A DNA stretch of 8,955 nt, taken from assembly GCA_019689615.1 (NCBI GenBank), contig JADGHD010000166.1:1-8955 (forward strand), read 5' to 3'. The notes below the pieces were generated by a model. That model saw nothing but the letters and a program-made list of their open reading frames with translations. It was not told where the DNA came from and did not search any database. Every line of letters starts with the position of its first letter. The stretch's first letter is position 1. Shown piece after piece: positions 5,818-8,955 of this stretch. A program made the position numbers and the translations under genes. Source of the stretch: Frankia sp. Its GTDB lineage: Bacteria; Actinomycetota; Actinomycetes; Frankiales; Frankiaceae.

Positions 5818-7586
5818 TTCGGGGCCGCGACGGCGGGGTCCTGCCCGGCGCCGGCCTCGCCGCTGGCGACGGCGCCGGCGTCGTCGGTGCCGGACGGCGT
5901 GTCCGCAGTCTCCAGGGTGCCGTCGAGCGCCCGCAGGAAGGCGGCGGCCACCGGGGCGGCGGCCGTGGCGCCGAAGCCGCCGTCGTCGATGACGACCGCG
6001 AACGCCACGTCGCCGCGGTAGCCGACGAACCAGGCGTGGGTGGGCGGCGGGTTGCCGTCGCTGTACTCGGCGGTGCCGGTCTTGCCGTGGACCTCGCCGG
6101 GGAAGGACACCTCGGCGACGGTGCCGTCGGTGACGACCGAGCGCATGAACGCCCGCAGGTCGCGCACGACCGGCTCGGGGAGCTCGGTGGTGCGGGCCGG
6201 GCCGCCGGCCACGAACGGCGTGCGCCAGGTGCCGCTGGCGACGGCCGCCGCCACGCTCGCCATCTGCAGCGGCGACGTGGACACCCGGCCCTGGCCGATC
6301 GCCGCGGACGCGGTCTCGGCCGCGTCGGTCGGCTCCGGGAAGACCCCGCCGACGCTGGCGATCGGCAGCGGCTCGGAGCCGTCGAAGCCGAACATCCTGG
6401 CGGCCTCGGTCAGCGCGCCGTCCGGCAGCCCGCTGGCGACGTTGACGAACGCCGTGTTGCAGCTGTGCGCGAACGCCTCGGCGAAGCTGATCCGGCCGAA
6501 CTCCTCGCCCTCGGCGTTGGCGAAGACCCGCCCGCCGGCGGTGACCGTGCGCGGGCAGTCGATCTGGGTGTCCGGGCGGACGCCGTTCATCAGCGCCGCC
6601 GTGGCCGTGATGATCTTGAAGGTGGAGCCGGGCGGGTAGGTGCCGCGCAGCGCCCGGCTGTAGCCGCCGGGCGGGTTGTTCGCCGCGGCGAGCACGCCGC
6701 CGGTCCGGGTGTCGATCGCGACCAGCGCGCCGTTCGGGAAGGTGGAGGTCGCCATCGCCTGCTCGGCCGCGTGCTGGACGGCCATGTCGATGGTGGTGCG
6801 GATCTGCTCGCCGTCGGCCGCCGGGAACCGGGCCAGGGTCGCGACGACCGCCCCGGCGCCGTCGCGGAGCACGATCTCGCCGCCCCTGGGCGCCAGCCGG
6901 TCGCCGAAGGCGCGCTCCAGCCCCGACGGCGGGTCCACCTGGCCGACGAGGTTGAGCGCGAGCTCCCGGTTCTCCCGTAGCGGCTGGCCGTTGACGTCGA
7001 GCAGGTCGCCGCGCCTACCGGGCGGGGCGGTCCGGTCGAAGGCCAGCCCCTGGGCGAGCCGCGGGTGCACCGAGCTGAGCTGGGCCAGCACCCGCCAGGC
7101 CGCGTCGGCGTCGGCCGGCTGGCCCACCCGGACCAGGACCAGCTCGCCGGAGTAGGCGAACGGGGTGGCCTGGTCGGCCAGGCGCATCGCGGCGGTGTAG
7201 GGGACGGTCGCGGTGGCGCCGTCCCGGCGCAGCTCGCCGGTGGTGAGCTCGGCGCCGGTCAGCCGGAGCCGGTCGCGCATGTCCGTCATGGCGGCGACCA
7301 GCGCGGCGGGGTCGACGTCGCCGGTGGTCGTGCGGGCGGCGAGCTGCGCGCCGGCGCCGTCCTGGCCGCGCACGAGCCCCTGCCAGGCGGCGAGGTAGGC
7401 CTGGGCGGCGCCGAGGGCGGCCCGGTCGGCCGCCGCCCGGTCGCGGCTGGTCTTCCACAGGTAGCCACCGCCGGCGCCGGCCCCGAGCAGCAGGAGCAGG
7501 GTGGCGCCGAGGGCGACGGCGCGGCGGGGCCGGCGGCGGCCCCGGCGCCGTGGTGACGCGGTGTAACCGCCAGCCATCAGTGGCAC
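5814..7586 (-). CDS. Class B penicillin-binding protein with NTF2-like domain (peptidoglycan transpeptidase)
   Basis: This D,D-transpeptidase cross-links peptidoglycan outside the membrane. I chose GTG at 7586 because GAGGGGG (7600-7594) stands seven bases before it; ATG 7577 and an upstream ATG at 7631 are in frame but lack this. The product is 590 residues. An Arg-rich cytoplasmic stretch (about 13-22) precedes one membrane helix (about 24-43), then an NTF2-like (MecA-N type) domain (about 50-175). The short pre-catalytic region has PPGRRGDLLDVNGQPL (188-203). The transpeptidase domain has all three penicillin-binding motifs: S-T-F-K 321-324, S-C-N 375-377 and K-T-G-T 502-505, so it should be active and beta-lactam sensitive unless otherwise modified. 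An Ala/Gly/Asp-rich tail follows 560. The region linking the NTF2-like and catalytic domains (about 185-265) looks short for a dimerisation domain. Overall size is like mycobacterial Rv2864c (from memory). Confidence 0.94.
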   Translation of the reverse strand: MPLMAGGYTASPRRRGRRRPRRAVALGATLLLLLGAGAGGGYLWKTSRDRAAADRAALGAAQAYLAAWQGLVRGQDGAGAQLAARTTTGDVDPAALVAAMTDMRDRLRLTGAELTTGELRRDGATATVPYTAAMRLADQATPFAYSGELVLVRVGQPADADAAWRVLAQLSSVHPRLAQGLAFDRTAPPGRRGDLLDVNGQPLRENRELALNLVGQVDPPSGLERAFGDRLAPRGGEIVLRDGAGAVVATLARFPAADGEQIRTTIDMAVQHAAEQAMATSTFPNGALVAIDTRTGGVLAAANNPPGGYSRALRGTYPPGSTFKIITATAALMNGVRPDTQIDCPRTVTAGGRVFANAEGEEFGRISFAEAFAHSCNTAFVNVASGLPDGALTEAARMFGFDGSEPLPIASVGGVFPEPTDAAETASAAIGQGRVSTSPLQMASVAAAVASGTWRTPFVAGGPARTTELPEPVVRDLRAFMRSVVTDGTVAEVSFPGEVHGKTGTAEYSDGNPPPTHAWFVGYRGDVAFAVVIDDGGFGATAAAPVAAAFLRALDGTLETADTPSGTDDAGAVASGEAGAGQDPAVAAPN

Positions 7587-7700
7587 GGTGCCGCCCCCTC
7601 CCGATACCGCGACCAGCCGGACCGCCAGCATGCCTGGTCCTCGAAGATGGTGACGACAACCTTACGTTGAGTAGCCAATGGTCGCCGGCCAACGCCGGCG
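7587..7700 (-). promoter_or_regulatory. Upstream region of the penicillin-binding protein gene
   Basis: The ribosome-binding site GAGGGGG is at 7600-7594. Further up, a patch of lower GC content (about 7650-7680) holds TAAGGT on the minus strand at 7664-7659, fitting TANNNT for a -10 element and predicting a leader of about 65 bases. No good -35 lies 16-19 bases upstream. A perfect inverted repeat, CGCCGGC (7683-7689) and GCCGGCG (7694-7700) with a four-base loop, lies just above it and might be an operator or the end of the upstream septum-family transcript. All assignments here are inference from pattern alone. Confidence 0.3.
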
Positions 7701-7826
7701 AGGGCGGCCGACGGCCGGGCACGACCGGCCAGCCGCCACCGCCCGGGCGCCGCGGCCCCCGCGCGGCCAGCTTGGCGGCCGGCCGGCGGCGGTGATCCCC
7801 GCGTCGGGGGCCGCGATCCGGCCTGG
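7701..7826. other. GC-rich gap between the penicillin-binding protein and septum-family genes
   Basis: No coding sequence is apparent. The segment is dense in CGGCC/GGCCG motifs. A small perfect stem, CCCCG (7797-7801) and CGGGG (7805-7809) with loop CGT, lies 18 bases beyond the septum-family stop codon in its direction of transcription and might end that transcript; no T-tract accompanies it. Confidence 0.3.
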
Positions 7827-8633
7827 CTAGGTACTGACGGCGGGGCTGTCGAGCGTGTCCCGCCAGGGCGCGAGGTTCTCCCGTTGCACCGTGCAGGCGA
7901 GCTGGCGGGCGCCGGCGGCCCAGGCCTCCGCGCCCGGCTCCAGCGAGCCGCGGACCGGGGTGGCGTCCGGCGGCCGCACGCGGGCGACGTAGTCGGCGAA
8001 GGCAGTGCCGCACTCGGCGGCGGCCACCGCGTCCAGCGCGGCCACGCCGGGCCAGTTCTCGCCGGGGAAGCGCAGGTCGAGCCGCACCATCCGGACCACC
8101 TCGGCGCGGTGGTCCTCGCCGCACGGCACGACCCGCGCCGCCAGCCCGCCGTTCGGTGTCGTCGGGTCCCAGTCCACGCACGAGCCCTCGCGCAGCGAGG
8201 CGAGCAGCGCCGCGCTGACCACGATCCCCCCGGCCGAGCGCGGCGGAACGACCGCGGCCGGCTGCGATGGGCTCACCGGGGCCGGGCCGGTGGCGGCGCT
8301 GGTGGTGGTGCCGGCGGTGCGGCTGCCGCCGTGCCGCAGGGCGACGATGATGCTGATCACACCGGCCAGCACGGCGATCATCGCGATGATCCGCGCGGCC
8401 CGCCGGCCGCGCCGGCCGGGATGCGGCGCCCAGACCATGCGGTGCATGCCGGGGGAGAGACGTCGATGCGCGGGCACCACCTGACAGCGCCCGGGGTCGC
8501 GTCGATCGCCGCCGCGCATCCGCTCGGCGGCGGACGGCTCGATAAACCGGGCCGCCCGGACAAAGCCTTCGTCCAGACGGAGGTTCTCGAAGGGATCCGG
8601 GCTCTGGCGGGGCTCCCGTTCCGGCGACACCAT
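7827..8633 (-). CDS. Membrane-anchored septum-formation-family protein
   Basis: From ATG 8633 the product is 268 residues. Residues 1-80 are cytoplasmic and charged, with DPFENLRLDEGFVRAARF (13-30), a style seen at the N-termini of several actinobacterial membrane proteins. A membrane helix at about 81-99 (IIAMIAVLAGVISIIVAL) follows a basic stretch PGRRGRRAAR, predicting the C-terminal part outside. After a Thr/Ala/Pro linker, the outer domain (about 145-255) shows the septum-formation (PF13845-like) pattern: GSCVDWDP with C152, VVPCGEDHRAEVV with C171, FPGENWPG, an A-A-x-C segment with C208, and W-A-A-G-A-R-Q-L-A-C with C247. The four outer cysteines may form two disulfides. The frame stays open to 8720, but ATG 8633 sits seven bases after TACCGT, a leaderless arrangement. 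Molecular role unknown; the family name rests on annotation. It lies upstream of the penicillin-binding protein gene on the same strand, but 240 bp away. Confidence 0.82.
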   Translation of the reverse strand: MVSPEREPRQSPDPFENLRLDEGFVRAARFIEPSAAERMRGGDRRDPGRCQVVPAHRRLSPGMHRMVWAPHPGRRGRRAARIIAMIAVLAGVISIIVALRHGGSRTAGTTTSAATGPAPVSPSQPAAVVPPRSAGGIVVSAALLASLREGSCVDWDPTTPNGGLAARVVPCGEDHRAEVVRMVRLDLRFPGENWPGVAALDAVAAAECGTAFADYVARVRPPDATPVRGSLEPGAEAWAAGARQLACTVQRENLAPWRDTLDSPAVST

Positions 8634-8646
8634 GGCAGCAACGGTA
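8634..8646 (-). promoter_or_regulatory. -10 element placed for a leaderless septum-family transcript
   Basis: TACCGT (minus strand, 8646-8641) matches TANNNT and ends seven bases before the ATG at 8633. In actinobacteria this spacing places the first transcribed base at or next to the start codon, giving a leaderless mRNA. The absence of any Shine-Dalgarno before 8633 agrees. No strong -35 is visible; TGTCGT at 18-base spacing is poor. Confidence 0.45.
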
Positions 8647-8668
8647 AACCCGCGCCGCCCTGTCACGA

Positions 8669-8711
8669 CATGCTTTCCATGAACGACCGCGCAGACCACA
8701 ACGAAAGCATG
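8669..8711. repeat. 9-bp inverted repeat upstream of the septum-family gene, candidate operator
   Basis: CATGCTTTC (8669-8677) and GAAAGCATG (8703-8711) are perfect complements separated by 25 bases, so their centres are 34 bp apart, about three helical turns. The arms are only 44% GC in a region far richer, which makes chance less likely. The left arm also overlaps a second small repeat, CATG-N5-CATG (8669-8681). The pair lies 36-78 bases upstream of the ATG at 8633, over and above the predicted -35, where a repressor or activator would bind. It would fall inside the coding region if the gene began at 8720. Confidence 0.45.
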
Positions 8712-8890
8712 GGAGAGCAACGCGCCGCGGCTGTGGTGCGTGGCCGTGGAGCGTGCGGTGAGAAGCCCGCTCGGGCAATCCGGCGCGGGGGAGCGGGCGA
8801 TTCCCGGCGCGGCTGCGGCACGCCGGGCACGCCAGGCGAGCCGGGCTCACGCCCGCGGCGAGACCGTGACGCGAGGCGCGCGTGAAGCGG
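8712..8890. other. Right-hand stretch without a recognisable gene
   Basis: Open frames cross this stretch on both strands but give Arg/Gly/Pro-rich sequence without any domain or start signal I can defend. A small stem GCCCG-CT-CGGGC is at 8765-8776. A neighbouring gene could begin beyond the right edge (GTG at 8883 is possible), but the homopolymer end prevents any call. Confidence 0.5.
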
Positions 8891-8955
8891 CGGGGGGGGG
8901 GCGGGCCCGCCCCCCCCCGCCCCCGCCCCCCCCCCCCCCCCGCCCCCCCCCCCGG
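8891..8955. repeat. G and C homopolymer runs at the window end, probable assembly artefact
   Basis: Ten G (8892-8901) are followed by CGGGCCCG and nine C (8910-8918), then C runs of 5, 16 and 11 bases broken by single G. Positions 8893-8918 form a perfect 26-bp palindrome with no loop. No other part of the window shows such runs. This looks like low-quality or fold-back sequence at a contig end rather than natural DNA. Confidence 0.75.

Noticed and set aside
4908..6980. A 690-codon open plus-strand frame running through the phosphoesterase gene and antisense to the penicillin-binding protein gene
   Set aside because: Composition is repetitive Arg/Gly/Ala and it conflicts with two genes carrying complete catalytic motifs.
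8634..8720. Extended N-terminus of the septum-family protein from ATG 8720
   Set aside because: The added 29 residues do not resemble the family start, and TACCGT with seven-base spacing supports ATG 8633; the upstream hydrophobic stretch (AFVVVCAVV) is short and followed by basic residues.
7015..8850. A 611-codon minus-strand open frame across the septum-family gene and the N-terminal part of the penicillin-binding protein gene
   Set aside because: It is out of frame with both recognisable proteins and has no domain; residues are mostly Arg, Gly, Pro and Ala.
8893..8918. Palindrome as a transcription terminator
   Set aside because: It is pure G/C homopolymer at the contig end, with no loop and no T-tract, and is better explained as a sequencing artefact.
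1..8955. tRNA, rRNA, transposase, integrase, toxin-antitoxin or defence genes
   Set aside because: I looked on both strands for their motifs and terminal repeats and saw none; the window looks like ordinary core chromosome.

Overview
The window is very GC-rich chromosomal DNA with the codon habits of a high-GC actinobacterium (third positions almost always G or C, GTG starts, many long spurious open frames on both strands). The gene set fits: an indirect Gln-tRNA/Asn-tRNA amidotransferase operon (gatC, gatA, gatB) lying divergently from an ACT-domain gene, an NTF2-type class B penicillin-binding protein, and a septum-formation-family membrane protein. The protein style is consistent with Frankiales or a related order, but the genus cannot be fixed from sequence alone.

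Layout. 1-691 (minus): an ACT-domain protein, cut by the left edge. 692-968: divergent control region. 969-4817 (plus): gatC, a 249-bp spacer with two GC-rich hairpins, gatA, a small two-helix membrane protein, and gatB. The last three are tightly packed: the small gene's ribosome-binding site overlaps the gatA stop, and its stop overlaps the gatB GTG start. 4818-4953: short spacer with a hairpin at the gatB stop and about three imperfect 27-28-bp direct repeats. 4954-5817 (plus): a calcineurin-like metallophosphoesterase. 5814-7586 (minus): a class B penicillin-binding protein whose stop codon shares the four bases CTAG with the phosphoesterase stop. 7587-7826: its upstream region. 7827-8633 (minus): a membrane-anchored septum-formation-family protein that looks leaderless, with a 9-bp inverted repeat upstream. 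8634-8890: no gene seen. 8891-8955: G and C homopolymer runs that look like a contig-end artefact.

How the genes work together. GatCAB converts Glu-tRNA(Gln) (and, in many bacteria, Asp-tRNA(Asn)) to the correctly charged tRNA, so this part is core translation. The two minus-strand genes on the right concern the cell envelope, one in peptidoglycan cross-linking and one of an envelope family named after septum formation; they are separated by 240 bp and probably have separate promoters. I see no defence system, mobile element, CRISPR array, RNA gene or biosynthetic cluster. The less ordinary points are the coupled small membrane protein inside the gat operon, the hairpin-bearing gatC-gatA gap, the shared stop codons, and the operator-like repeat before the septum-family gene.
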